A stretch of 64,000 nt of DNA from Fulvia fulva (GCF_020509005.1 NC_063018.1:3162001-3226000); one strand, 5' to 3'. Numbered from the stretch's first letter, positions 1 through 11,491 are shown. Notes: generated by a model from the sequence alone, not told the origin. Numbers and translations: made by a program.

Positions 1-1175
1 TATAACGCAGCTTCTCATTCCTATAGATAAGACAGAAGGTGCTTCGCTACATTAAGAAATACGTATACTACTAACAGAACAAAGCTACAAGACATACTAA
101 ATATAGTCACCTACAATTTAGGACACTACCGATAAAACTATAGGACGAAGTCATAATAGACTTTATTACGAAACTCCCTTTGTCTAAGGATCAAGTCACA
201 GAACAAATATACGACATAATACTAGTTATAGTCGATAGACTTACGAAATACGTACACTTCATTCCTATATTAGAGACATATATAGTAGAGTAGCTCGGAT
301 ACCTCGTACTAGACAGATTAATCCAATACTACGGATTCCCGGAAACCTTCATTACGGACAGAGATAAGCTCTTTACGTCAAATTATTAGAAAACACTTAT
401 AGGAACGATCGGAATCAAGTATAAGCTGTCTATAGTATACTACCCGGAGACCGATAGACAGACAGAACGAACGAATCAAACACTAGAACAATACCTACGG
501 CACTACATTAACTACGTATAAGACAACTAGGTCTTACTACTACTAATAGCGTAAATTGTACTGAACAACTACAAATTAGAGACAACTTCAACGACGCCAT
601 TTTATACGAACTTTAGTAAAGATCCTAACCTATTCGGAATACCTAGATCCCACCTACAAGCCGAAAGAGCAATCGTAACGACGGAAACTCTTAAGGAAGT
701 GCATAAAGAAGCACGTAAAGCGATCGAAGATATATAACAAAAACTGTCTTAATAACGGCAAGACGAAAGAAAAATGGCACCTCTACTAAAAGAGGGGGAT
801 AAGGTCTATCTCCTCGCAAGGAATCTTAGAACAAGGAGAAAGACTAAGAAGCTAGATCATGTTAAGGTCGGACCATTTCTTATTAACAAAGTCGTAGGAC
901 TAGTCAACTCCCGACTACGACTACTACCCGACGCGAAAATTCACCTAGTCTTCTATATCTCTAAGTTAGAACCCGTAGACGCTAAAACACCTTGCTAGGA
1001 GAACTTCCACTTTGAGCCGGAAGTAGAAAACGAATTCGAAGTCGAAAAAATCCTAGATAAGAGAGGTTAGCGATACCTCGTTAAATAGAAAGGATACGAC
1101 GAGTCGGAAAATACCTAGGAACCAAAACGAAACCTACAAAACTATTAGTAGAAAATCTAGGAATACTACTATAAA
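1..1175 (+). pseudogene. GypA pol 3' part: integrase and chromodomain (Ty3/gypsy chromovirus)
   Basis: This is the 3' end of a Ty3/gypsy polyprotein; the rest lies left of the window. Reading the fragments in order gives the integrase core, with a DRLTKYVHFIP-like stretch near 230-265 and a FPETFITDRDKLFTS stretch near 335-380 that holds the second catalytic Asp. The integrase C-terminal GDKVYLLARN module follows at about 795-960. A chromodomain (EVEKILDKR ... RYLVK-KGYDESENT-EP) sits at about 1008-1150. The frame is cut mainly by TAG codons at Gln or Trp positions, as RIP produces. In chromoviruses the integrase inserts the cDNA and the chromodomain guides it to marked chromatin. This copy is dead. 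Confidence 0.9.
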
Positions 1176-2071
1176 AAAGAAAATAGGAGAGTATGTCTAC
1201 CACGGACTACGAGATCTATGTCAAACATACTCGCTAGAAGCTAAGGAAAGAATCGAACCCTCGACCTTTAGGGAAACTATCGATAAACTATTGCTCTAGG
1301 GGCAAGGCAAATTTATCGACACCTAGGTTATTACCTAACGCGCTACCGCTACGCTACCTAGCCGGATTTCTTATAACGGAAAAAGGAATAACGTAAATAT
1401 ATACCTTAATAACCGGACCTGTCTACTATAAAAGATTTCGACAAAAAATTAGGAGGTTATAGGAGGCTTAACGCCTAGAGAATCTATCTATAGCTCCGCC
1501 CTAGAGATAGCGGCCTAGTCGTTTACGGGCATCTCGAGGATGTCTAAGAACGAAGCTAATAAAGGCGACGCCTCTACCCCGGACAATTGCTCGAGAGACG
1601 CTAACTCCTTACGCGCCTCTTCCTCCTCTAGTTTATCTAACTCCTTAGCTATAGCATCGTCGGTACGACGTTCCGCTAACCGTAGCTACTTTCGAAGACA
1701 AATTTTGCGCATCTTTAGACGTACCTCCTCCTCTTCGATCCTTTTAAGCTCTAGTTTAAGCTTGTCGCGCGAATCATAAAGACGTTCCTACTCCGGACGG
1801 GAAAGACGAACATCGTAATCCTTATAGCCCTTACGAATATACGCCGAACACTTCCTAGACCGAGAGCCTACGATATACTTTACTACCGTACCCGACGATC
1901 GCGCCTTCTAACAATTCGTATACGGAGCTATTTCGAGACCGGAAGCTTCGGTATCTAGAGCAAGTCGTTAACGGCGTTTATAGGAAGAAGAAGATATAGT
2001 TGATCACTACTATAAGAACTAGGTAATAGCTTATAAAGCTTCGGGACGAAGCTAGGCTAAGAAGGGGATAG
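1176..2071. other. GypA 3' untranslated stretch with antisense coding remnant and polypurine tract
   Basis: This stretch lies between the chromodomain and the 3' LTR. No sense-strand domain is recognisable. A polypurine tract (GAAGGGGATAG) lies directly before the LTR at about 2060-2070, as expected for plus-strand priming. The middle (about 1500-1960) reads as a charged protein on the minus strand and is listed separately. Confidence 0.6.
1500..1960 (-). pseudogene. Antisense coiled-coil protein remnant inside GypA
   Basis: Read on the minus strand, about 1960 to 1500, the sequence gives a largely open, charged protein. A short SRSRKCSAYIRKGYKDYDV-like head is followed by a stretch rich in Lys, Arg and Glu (LELKRIEEEE, then RTDDAIAKELDKLEEEEAR), which suggests a long coiled coil. 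The plus-strand reading of the same DNA is a low-complexity Ser-rich frame and is probably its shadow. Similar Cys-containing head plus coiled-coil proteins are, from memory, common in repeat-rich fungal genomes, but I cannot name a function. It lies between pol and the polypurine tract of GypA, so it moved with the element. Family assignment is open. Confidence 0.4.
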
Positions 2072-2318
2072 TGTTACGGAATGATTCTAGGAGACCCTAA
2101 ATTATAGGAACAAGAGCTAGTACGTAACTAATCCTACCTAAGCGCTTATACTTAGGGTGATTAGACTACTTATACTTAGAGTGATCAGACTGCTTATACT
2201 TAGACTAATTAGACTAATTACCGAGATCTACGAATCTCCTTTATATTTAGTAACGCTAAGAAACCGCTATAGCTTCGAGGCGTTCAACTTACTATTCAAT
2301 ATTACTATTTAGAATATA
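2072..2318 (+). repeat. GypA 3' LTR, left part
   Basis: The LTR begins with TGTTACGGAATGATTC right after the polypurine tract at 2060-2070. It is interrupted at 2318 by LINE-A copy 1, whose target-site duplication tttagaatata lies at 2308-2318 and again at 7321-7331. The rest of the LTR should resume at 7332. Confidence 0.75.
2145..2216. repeat. Three imperfect 24-bp tandem repeats in the GypA LTR
   Basis: Units start at 2145, 2169 and 2193. Each begins CTTATACTTAG and ends in a GACTA/GACTG-like motif. They sit early in the LTR, where the U3 promoter region would be, so they could be repeated transcription-factor sites. The function is inferred from position only. Confidence 0.7.
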
Positions 2319-2389
2319 GATAGATAGATAGATTTGTCATTCCCCTGTTCTAGGACCCTATCCGGCCTATGTAGGTATATATCTATTGT

Positions 2390-5300
2390 TATATACAAAG
2401 GGAAACCCGAATAGGTAAAAACCCTTCCCGCCCCCGACTACTCCTTGTCTAGATTAGCTTTCCCTCTAAACGTACGTAGTCTATGTCACTACCCCGTTAG
2501 CCCCCGCTCCTAGCCGGTCTCGTCGCGCTACGTCGTGTCCTCTCTTCCTACACTGCTCCTACTAGGCGGTACTGTTCTAGCTAGCCCTTCTCTAGTATCC
2601 AGTTCGTAATGCGCCGTAGGTCTTTAGCGTTGTTAAGAAGTGCCCCAATCGTCCGGTTCCTCGCCTTTGCCATCTACTCCCCCCTTCCTAGCGACCACCT
2701 CGGACAGACGAGGAGTACGTACCGTACGTTCTAGGAGCGATAGCCGCAGGGGCAGCTAGTATTCGTGTATCCTAGAACCTTCCTCTATAATAGGTACCCC
2801 TAGAGGCCGATGTGTTCGCTTCGTAGTTGGGTTGCTATGCTACTCTATGCCCTCGTAAGGCGGTAGTAGATGAGCTTCGGGGGGTGCTTGACCGCGGATT
2901 TTGTAGCTGACTATTCCTTAGGTTGTCCCGCTAGCTAAGGGCGTCCACTATGCCCTACAACCTGGTTGTTCCACCTCTCTTTCTATAGTTGCTCTATAAA
3001 CGATTTCTCACCTTCCTATTATGTTGCTAGCTGTTCGTCCCTTGCCCGGTAGTTCGGCTCGTTTCCGGGTCGAATGCCCTTATACGCTAGTACTAATTCG
3101 CGGGCCCTTACGACTATACTAGCGATGACCTTCTATACTAGGTACTGTGCCGACTTGCCTAAGTAGGAGGTTCGTAGTCCCTAGATGTATAGGTCGATCG
3201 GCGGTATAGCGGTCTCGTGCTTAAGCATCCTCGTTAGTGTCGACTTATATGCCCCGGTGACCTTCCTTAGGCATTAGTTTTGGATCTTCGCTAGCGGCGC
3301 GACGAGTCCCTTCGATAGGCAGGCCCTCTTGCCTAAGGACTACACTTGGCTGCTATAGGTAAGGACTGGCCGTATAATAGCCGTATATAGAAGTCGTAAC
3401 TGCCGGAAGTCCGCCCCCTATATAGACGTAGTGAGCCTCTAGCATAATGCTATATTCTGTTTAGCTTTCCGTAATATTGCCTATACGTACTTCCTCTACC
3501 GTAGCGCCGGGTCCACCTATAGTCCGAGGATCCTAAGCTGATTTGCCGGGTTAGTCGTGTACCCCTATATCTAGATAGAAGCTTATATATTGTGGAACCG
3601 TAGCCGGCGCGTAAAGTGTATCAGATTGTACTTTTCTAGGGCAAACCGAGCCCCGTGCCTCCTAGCCTAGTCCTCGTAGATCTTGTGCTTCTCTTCTAGT
3701 AGCCTATAGTTCTCCTTAGTCGAGGAAGACTACGCTAGGATGTTTGTGTCGTCTACGAAGCCGCTCGTAGCGGTGTTCTGGGATTCTAGGGCTGGGAGTA
3801 GCGTCGCTATAAAGAAGAGGAACAGAATAGGTACTAGCGTTAAGCCTTACGGGATTCTAGTATAGACTACTTGAAATAGGCTTCTGTACTAGCCGACTAG
3901 GATCGACGTACTGCGGTTTTGGAGGTAGGACCGTACGAAGTTAACAAGCCACTTAGGGAGTCCTTTCGACCTTAGGATGTAGAGAAGCCGCGGGTGTGAC
4001 ACGTAGTCGAAGGCTCCCGATATGTCTAGGCTAAGTAAGGAAGCCACCTTGTCCCTATTCTTATACTAGATAGCCTTTACCTGAGAGGTAATAAGTTCTA
4101 TCGCGGATAGCGTCGATCGCTATAGGCGCGTACCTATCTAGGTGTCCGGGAGTAGGGAGTGTTCCTCTACCGCCTCGGAGAGTCTCGTTATAACTAGCTT
4201 CTCAAGCGCCTTCCTAAGAGTGTTAAGGAGCGTAATTGGGCGGTACGACTTCACCTACGTATAGTCTTCCTTCTACGGCTTACGTAGGACCACTGTCGTC
4301 GATTGTTTAAAAGCTATCGGGTAGTATCCGGTCTGTAGGCAGGCGTTAAAGATCGCTATAACTGCTAGGGCTAGTTGATCTCTATACTTCTTTAGTAGCT
4401 CGTTTAGGATCCTATCCGGCCCCGGGGCTTTCTTCGCCGGCAACTTCCTTAGTATAGCGGTAACTTCTCCCTCGGACACCTCCTATTAGACCGCGATGCT
4501 AGGGGCTAGGGGAGTAGAGCTGTTTATGTCGCTTAGATTAGCCTCGACTAGGGGTGGGAAGAACTTGCTAGCTAGTAGACGCGCCTTAGCCTCGGGGTCG
4601 CTAACCGGGCCACTAGGCGATTGTAGCGCTAGGATAGAGAAGGAGGGGCCCTGTGTAGGGTCCTGTCGGGCCCATTTCGCTAGCTTCTATATCCTCTCTA
4701 GCTTGCCGGCGATTTCTTCTACTATGGCCCTCTAGCCGACTGCTTTCTCCCTCCGTATTATAGCTTTCTTCTATTGGCATGCCTCCCTATATACGTTCTA
4801 GGCCTCCTCGCTATAGCTGCTCGTCCACACCCGGCGGGCTCTCCTTGCTTCTCTTACTACCGTAGTGTACTCCGGCGTCCAGTATAGTTTAGACTATGTC
4901 GTTAGTTAGGCAAGCGGAACGTGAAGTGAGGTCGCTTTTCTTATTTCGTCTATCAACCCCTAGACTGCTTCGTCTATCTCGTCTTTACTGTTGTATTGCT
5001 ACTGCGCGATCTGGACTAGCCTCTTAGAGTCATCGAGGTACGCCTAGATGTTAGCCCAGTAGGCCTTTCCCTAGTTTAGCTTAGGGGTTCTCGCTAGTGT
5101 GCGTTGTATCTGTGTCGTAATAGAGGTCCTGACTAGCATGTGGTCTAACGACGCCTCGAGTTTATGTTCGATCCTATAGTAGGTTACCGTATAGTAGTAG
5201 CTATCTAAGATCTAGGAGAGGTCGATTGTGCCTTAGAGTCCCCCTCTCTTCTAGGTGCCTAGGTCCTTTGGGGTATTGAGGGCAATTGCGTTGCTCGCTA

Positions 5301-5814
5301 TTAAGTCGAGTACTTCGTCGGCTATAGGGTGCGGCTATATAAGGCTTTCCTAGGAAGGGTAGTGTATATTAAAGTCTCCTACTACGATGTGGCACCCTTG
5401 TCTCTTAAGCGCACTGTCTAGGTGTCTACAGACCCCTAGGTCGCGGCTAGACCTCGAGGCTAGCGGTTGTATATATAGGTTGTGTATCTAGGTACTACCT
5501 ACGTGGAGGGAGGTAATATCGCCCCCGCCTTCTTCGTCTACGTAGTATACTACCTCCCAGTCGGATTCTAGTATGTCCTTGCTAATATAGAAGCACGTGC
5601 GGGGTCTGCCGTCGCCTCGTAGGTATGTCGTGTAGCCTAGTGACTTATAGGTCGTTAGTCTCTTATAGTGCGGGTTAATCTATAGCTCCTAGATTGTAAG
5701 GACGTAGTAGACGCGCGGGTCCGCCTCGTGTAGGAAATGGTTCTAGACTATATCCTTGCTATAGTTAACGTTATACTAGATGATGCTAAGCGTGTCGAGG
5801 CTAGTCATCGGCAT
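2390..5814 (-). pseudogene. LINE-A copy 1 ORF2 (endonuclease and reverse transcriptase)
   Basis: ORF2 starts at an ATG at 5814-5812 and codes for an apurinic-type endonuclease (nicks the target) followed by reverse transcriptase. A 68-residue stretch at 4273-4479 reads without a stop and contains the RT segment KKAPGPDRILNELLK. It is the same as the corresponding stretch of copy 2 at 34142-34348. The RT catalytic FVDD box is at about 3741-3765. A Cys/His motif lies near the C-terminus at about 2740-2790. The frame is interrupted by TAG codons in conserved Gln/Trp positions, so no full protein is made. Confidence 0.88.
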
Positions 5815-6940
5815 CGACAATCATTTCCTCTATATCGTCCTGTGTCCTACTGCCCTATACGTCCTAGTCTACGCCTATCGGCTATGTACTAAAGGGGAGC
5901 CGGGCCTAGTTAGATTCCCTCGCCGTAGCTAGTAGAGTACGTGGCCTCCCGTACGCCCTAGGCTACGCATCCTTTATATCGTTCTCGGCCCTAGGGCGCT
6001 TATGCCCGACCGCCGCTAGTTAGTTCCGGTGTAGGCTAGCCTTACGGTCGCCGTAGAATCTTAGGGCGACGGTTCTGTTTATGATTGCCTTGATTTTCGC
6101 TAGTTTCCGCTATAGGCATTCCGTACTATACGATAGGTAGTGCCCCGGACAGTTCGCGTACCGTCTCGTAGTCGATGTACAGTCCCTAGACATATAGTCT
6201 CCTATACAGTTCGAGTAGGCCTACTTGTTTGTGCACGTGTAGGTTTGGTGTCTATACTGTTAGCATTTGAAGTATTAGAGGACACGAAAGGATAAGGAGT
6301 GCTTTTCTACTATCTTGAGGCTATATTGCTAGACTAGGCCTTGTTCTATCGCTAGATCCGCCGCTTTCGCGTCTTATAGCTATACTATTAGCGCCGAGGC
6401 CTTCTTGCCTTCTGGCCATTTCCTATAGAGCCAAGTCGCCTTCTAGATTAGAGAGTTAAGAGTGACCGGGTTATCCTCTTAGAGAGCGCGTAGGTAACCC
6501 TAGTTGGTTAGGTCAAACTCCTTAGGCATGTCGTGGACTAGGATCGTGAATTGTTTCGTTAAGACCTTCGCTAATGCCGCAACCTTAGATGCCTACTGTG
6601 GCTATGCCTCTAGGTGCCTCCTAGCAGTAGTAGAGCTAGTATAGATCTGTAGAGTGCCGTTAGACTATTGGTTCACTACGACCACCCCTAGTTGGTTAAT
6701 ACGTTAGGCGAGCTCCTTGTTCGATAGCTTCGCAACTTCGGCCTAGTCTTCCTTTACTGCAATGCGGATCGTAACTACATCGTGCGTTAGGCGGGGGCCT
6801 AGTGTCGATGCCGCGACCGATGCCTAGCTATAGGGGTGTTGATTCCGGGTGGCCTTGCTAATCGCCTAGGACGTCGTCCTCATTTCTTGTTGCCCTCGGT
6901 GATACGACAGTACAAGCGCCGTGCGTAGCTGAGTGATCAT
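5780..6940 (-). pseudogene. LINE-A copy 1 ORF1 (gag-like, zinc knuckles)
   Basis: ORF1 of Tad-like LINEs encodes an RNA-binding protein that packages the element transcript. Limits are transferred from the collinear copy 2. In the same order as there, the reading contains an N-terminal segment, a central region and C-terminal Cys/His knuckles near 6180-6250, several of whose Cys residues are lost to mutation. TAG codons interrupt the frame. The 3' end overlaps the start of ORF2 at 5814. Confidence 0.7.
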
Positions 6941-7331
6941 TACCTATAGAGACCGGTAAGGGAGCTGATCGTTAGTTTCTATACTTTTTGCGTCCTCTAT
7001 AAGTTGCTGCCAGTTGTCTTAGGGGGGCTTCGCCTATAGGGCCGTAGGCGCCGTTAGTACCGTAGCCTAGGCTGCTATTGCCTAGGAGTTGCCTAATATA
7101 GCTAGGCACCTCCGCGGCGTTTGGAGCTGAAGAAACAGGGTGAAGAGAGCTTCAAGCTGTCCAGATTGAATGAGGTAGAACTCCCTCAGTCCTAGGGGCA
7201 GTGGCCTGCTTTTTATGTCGTTAGAATGGCCTTGATAAGAGCTTTCGAATATGTCGTGTTTTGGCGTAGAGATCGATCCTCTTAGTATAATACCCTTATC
7301 GTTAAAAGACTATCGTTCTGTTTAGAATATA

Positions 7332-7463
7332 CTATAACCTAACCTCTGCCTCACTACTACTTAGTCTTTACGAGATAAGACAGCTACTGCTTCATTACTC
7401 TCCCTTAACTTCCTATCGGCCCGAGAACAAACCCGATTAAGCTTAGTCTTCTAATCTTATGAT
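7332..7463 (+). repeat. GypA 3' LTR, remainder after LINE-A copy 1 (right end uncertain)
   Basis: This resumes the GypA LTR after the second copy of the target-site duplication. I see no coding signal. The right end is uncertain because the left LTR is outside the window; a TTATGATA near 7456-7463 would fit a mutated TGACA-type end. GypB coding begins by about 7485. Confidence 0.4.
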
Positions 7464-7484
7464 ATTATTAGGTTATACTAAACC

Positions 7485-9117
7485 TAATATAAAATCCCGG
7501 TACGTACTCGCATCGTATAGGCTTTCTACGACTATATAGTAGCTAGTTACTTAGGGGACGAGAAGACGTATAAGTTAGTAGCTCGTACCTATACCTAGCT
7601 AGGTATCGTACGATTTATTAAGAGCTATATACGTACCTACCGCGCTTACCGTACGAACAAGAACACTAATATCTAGTACCTAGGGCTATTAAGACCGCTA
7701 CTAGTACTATTTAGCGCTTAGGAGGATTTTTCTATTAACTTCGTAGTCAAACTACTAAAGGGAATAAGCGTAGTCGACGGACAAACGTACGAGAACATTA
7801 TAACCGTTATATACCGCTTAACTAAGGAGCGACATATCATTCCTATCACCTTAATAATAGTAGAGTATTACGTACTAGTATTCCTTAAGTACGTACTTAG
7901 TAGACATAGGCTCCCGAAGTCTATTGTCTCGGATCGTAGTACGTAATAGGTCTCCGTATTCTAGCGTAGGATATACGCGCTACTTAGTATTAGTCGAAAG
8001 CTATCTTCGTCGTTCTACCTAGAATTAGATAGACAGTCGGAGAATACGAACAAAGTAATAGATTAATACCTACGTATCTTTATTAACTATGTCTAGGACG
8101 ACTGGCTAGATTAGACTCTATTAGCTAAGTTTATAGCAAACAATATAGTGTCCGTAATAATAGGCGTCTTACCGTTCTATACTAATACTAGGCGTAATCT
8201 AAGGTTCTCTAAGTTCGACTCAGACTTACCTATACTACTAATACTACATAAATAGCGACTAGACGCCGAGTCCGCGGACAAGTTTACGGCTAAGATATAA
8301 GAGATATACTAATACTTACGATAGTAGATAGCCTTAGTATAAGTAGTCTAAGCTAAGTACGTAAACTAGACGCGTACGCCTATACTACGGTACGCCGAAG
8401 GCGACGAAGTATAGGTAAGCACTAAGGACTAGACGATAGAGAGACCTTCTCGTAAGATAGACGTAAAGTAGTCTAGACCGTACGTAATTACGGAGGTACT
8501 ATCGGGTAATACTTATAAAGTAGAGCTCCTACCTACTTTAAATATCGATAATCGCTTCTACTTATACCTTCTTATACTAGTTTATCCGCCGGTTATAGGA
8601 CAGACACAACCCGTACTACTACCGATCCGAATTGTCGACGACGAATAATACGAAACCGATCCCGCCGAACCCGATTAATAGGAAGTTAAGCAAATTCTAG
8701 ACTATAAGAAGAGATGGCCGCGAGGACTAACACCGGTAGGAGGTAAATAGCTATATTAGGAATACTTAGTACAATATATTAGATATAATAAGCTATCCTA
8801 TAAAGCTATAAACTAGGTTATCGAGACCGCCGCCGCCTCCGTAGCCGACTTTTACTATAACTATCCGAGAGCGACTAAGCTACCTAGTTTTTAACTACCT
8901 ATAAACTAGATACCGAATAAGAATACTATAGGCATACGTATAGCGCGCTAACTAGTAAAAGTAGCAATGACTCTAATACCGGTAGAACGAGGCCTCCGAG
9001 CTTATAAGAAAGAGAGTAATACGTATAGTCTAATAGATAATAAGGTGTTCGCGAAGGCAATAAAAGATATAAGAGGAGAGGAGAGTACTCCGGAGCGTAC
9101 TCTAAGAGGGGGGGTAG
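7485..9117 (+). pseudogene. GypB pol 3' part: integrase and chromodomain (Ty3/gypsy)
   Basis: This is a 5'-truncated gypsy pol. It opens in the integrase zinc-binding region (YRAYRTNKNT, its Cys residues mutated). The core follows with VIYRLTKERHIIPI near 7805-7850 and LPKSIVSDRS near 7910-7945, then LDRQSENTNKVID near 8020-8065. A chromodomain-like module is at about 8690-8870 (EVKQILDYKKRW ... YLVQYIRYNKLSYKAIN). After it come about 250 bp of 3' untranslated sequence ending in the polypurine tract AAGAGGGGGGGTAG at about 9104-9117. Stops are mostly TAG. It is a different gypsy family from GypA by sequence. Confidence 0.88.
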
Positions 9118-9317
9118 TGTTACCGTACCGGCGTATATTTACTTAAACCCGCGGGTACGTACCTAGACCTCGCGCCCGCTAACTAATCCGACTAGCGGCT
9201 TAGCGCCCGTATATAACTCTCGCGCCCTCCGCGCCTCCCTTAAATAGAATATCTATTCGACTTATACCTTACCTAACTACGTACTTATACCTACTTATAA
9301 TAGATAGGCCCGTTACT
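9118..9317 (+). repeat. GypB 3' LTR (right end uncertain)
   Basis: It starts TGTTACCGTACCGG directly after the polypurine tract. Its likely end is near CGTTACTA at 9310-9317, which would be CGTTACCA-like before CpA mutation. Length is about 200 bp if this is right. No second LTR is in the window for comparison. Confidence 0.5.
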
Positions 9318-10543
9318 AAGGAGGAGGGAGTGACCTATTAGATTGATTAAATCCTTTAGACTACGTTTTTAAATGTTAATACCCGGGACTAGTTTTAGTA
9401 TAGTCGCTAGTTTAAGACTACCTTGTTTAGGAGAGTAGTAAATACCCCTAATCTATAGTCTAAGCTTACTACCGTCCGTAAGTTAGCTAGCTAAGAAGGG
9501 ACTAAAGTCCGTACGAGTTATGTCGCTACCTATAAAGACGAGGAAGAAGAGGCTAATAAAGAAGTCTTTCGGGATAATTATTAAGCTCGCTTTATAGGTG
9601 TGTTCTTAATAATATTATATAGTAAGGATACTATCCCTACCGCCGAGTTATACGAGAATATTAAAAAGATCGGTCTCTCTAGTATACTAGACGATTTTAT
9701 AATAGTACCTAGCCCTTAGGTAGTTACTAAGCTTAGGACTAGTAAAGGTTAGACTCGAGCCCTACTTAACGAGGGATCTAAAGTCAACATTATTAGCCCG
9801 AGGATAGTATATAAGTTTAGCTTACCTATCGTACCTAGCGCCTACTTATCCTTTTAAGGAGCGGGTAGAAAAGCAAAGTTTAAGGGGGTAATTTCAAAGC
9901 TTAATACTAAGGTGTTTAGTATATACTACTAGATCGATATGTTTGTCTCCGCTAATCTCTCCTAATAGGCATTAATAGAGCTACTACACTTCCGGAACTA
10001 GAATCTAAGCCGACGAGACTATAGGTACGGCCTTATAACCTTACTACGGAGGAGATAGCTAAATTCTAAGGATTTAGGTCAAAGGAGAGATAGGATTTCA
10101 TTGTTTCTTTTTTTAGGCGTAAGGAGTTCCCTAACTTATAGTTTACTAGCACGATAGATATATATTAGCCTTTAGAAAAATGCTTAGAAGGAGGCTCTTA
10201 CTTCCTAGTCGTACCTCCTTTACTACGGAGTTTACTTAGTGGTTTTGATTTTTGACCTTAATTTAACTAGCTTCTAGTTCTAGTACCTAGTTTCTAGCGT
10301 GCTTGACCAATTTCTAGGCTATATCCTTAATTTAAGAGTAGGCTTACTACGAAGACTAGACCTTGACTTAGCCTCCTTAGCCCCTAATAGAATAAACTTA
10401 TGATCTCCTTAATATCTCTAGACTAACTACTTAACTAGACGCCGGATCCGCCTTCCTTACGTATAACTTATAGGTATAGTTTCTTAGTTTATATTAGCGT
10501 AGCGGAGGTGAAACTAGGGACAGTTTCGTAATAGGGGAGGATA
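9318..10543 (+). pseudogene. GypC internal region: gag/protease remnant
   Basis: From about 9530 a long plus-strand reading is visible (DEEEEANKEVFRDNYQARF, then LYENIKKIGLSSILDDF), followed by ALLNEGSKVNIISPRIV near 9765-9815. The last stretch resembles a retropepsin active site (D-[ST]-G-S-x-V-N-I-I-S), with Asp changed to Asn, a change RIP can cause. I see no reverse transcriptase or integrase before the LTR at 10544, so this may be a non-autonomous or internally deleted LTR element. The stretch 10100-10530 has no recognisable coding signal. Confidence 0.5.
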
Positions 10544-11368
10544 TGTTAACGAGCTAAGGGCCCCCTTTAGACCCTGAAATTTGCGCGTCGAATCTCGTTA
10601 ACCTTTAACGGTTAATTACGTAGTAGGGGTATATAGGGGTACTACTGAGATATATATAGTTAGGAGGCGACCTTAGTAGGAAGCTAGGATTTACGAAGAA
10701 TTTCTCTATAAGGCGAAGATACGGGAATCTGAAAATTTCAGATTTATTATCTTTTTTTAGGATTACTATATATATTTTACGGCCCGCCGACCGATAAGTA
10801 TATATACCTACGCGTAAGCTATCCTAAGGTTACTAGGCGCGCCCTTACTTACTAGGGTAGTTGGTCGTCTATAGTATATTCGTCGGCTCGGGTAAAGAGT
10901 TCTAAGTTTCGAGTTAGTCTAGCTAGGCGACTAATACGTTAAGTATCGTCGCCGCTATAGTCGTTTACTCTAGCTATAATATAAGTTACGCCTTAAGCGG
11001 CGGCTTTAAGAAGAGAGCACTACGCTACCTATCGCTAGTACTAAGGAAGTCGCTATATATCGCGACTTCCGAAGATACGCGATGTCGCGGCTTCGAGTAC
11101 GCGGAGTCGCGGCTTTTTTCGTAAGCGGCGCTATATATAGTAGCGTCCTTATTATCGAGCTATCGAAGTGTTACGAGGCTATAGTAGGCGAGTATAGTAG
11201 TAGTTTATTGACGAAGTCGATAGCTAAAGAGAGAAGGTAGTTCTAAGAGAGAGAGGGCTTCTTAAGGGAAGCCGAGGTCGCGCTCGGGCCGAGCTTAGTT
11301 ATCGATATTACGTAATTACGAGTTACGTAACTCGATCCGAATCCTTTACTTACGGAGCTACCGTAACA
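10544..11368 (+). repeat. GypC 3' LTR, 825 bp
   Basis: It starts TGTTAACGAG after a purine tract (AATAGGGGAGGATA) and ends GCTACCGTAACA, giving TGTTA/TAACA terminal inverted repeats. Inside are a perfect 19-nt palindrome at 10726-10744 (AATCTGAAA-A-TTTCAGATT) and repeated TCGCGGCTTCG-like motifs at 11053-11120. It ends inside a CopA LTR, which therefore was the target. The matching 5' LTR was not found. Confidence 0.6.
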
Positions 11369-11491
11369 ATATCTATCTAGAATAGACAAGTGTTACTCTT
11401 AAAGAGGCTATAGGTAACTAATAAGTTACCTAATTCTTAGCGTACGTAGCCTTAAGTTTTAATAATAGGCTATTACCTATATATACGCTCG
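11369..11491 (-). repeat. CopA LTR fragment
   Basis: This aligns with CopA LTR positions 75 onward (20420-20543 of the full copy), differing by CpA/TpG transitions and a few others. The first 74 bp are missing on the left, where the GypC LTR ends. The last bases (ATCGCGACA) are missing on the right, where the W unit begins. Confidence 0.85.

Larger units (their letters stand above)
2319..7320 (-). mobile_element. LINE-A copy 1, near full-length Tad1/MGL-like non-LTR retrotransposon
   Basis: A LINE on the minus strand whose 3' end is at left, marked by a (TAGA)n tail (TCTA repeats in the sense direction) at 2319-2332. It is bracketed by the 11-bp target-site duplication tttagaatata (2308-2318 and 7321-7331). 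It is collinear with LINE-A copy 2 (31343-36302) from about 7278 down to the tail and very similar to it. The first 42 bp at its 5' end (7279-7320) do not match copy 2. It inserted into the GypA 3' LTR. Both ORFs contain stops, so the copy is inactive. Confidence 0.92.

Noticed and set aside
4496..4735. 79-codon open frame, mirrored at 33886-34125
   Set aside because: Both are antisense to LINE-A ORF2; openness follows from the sense codons.
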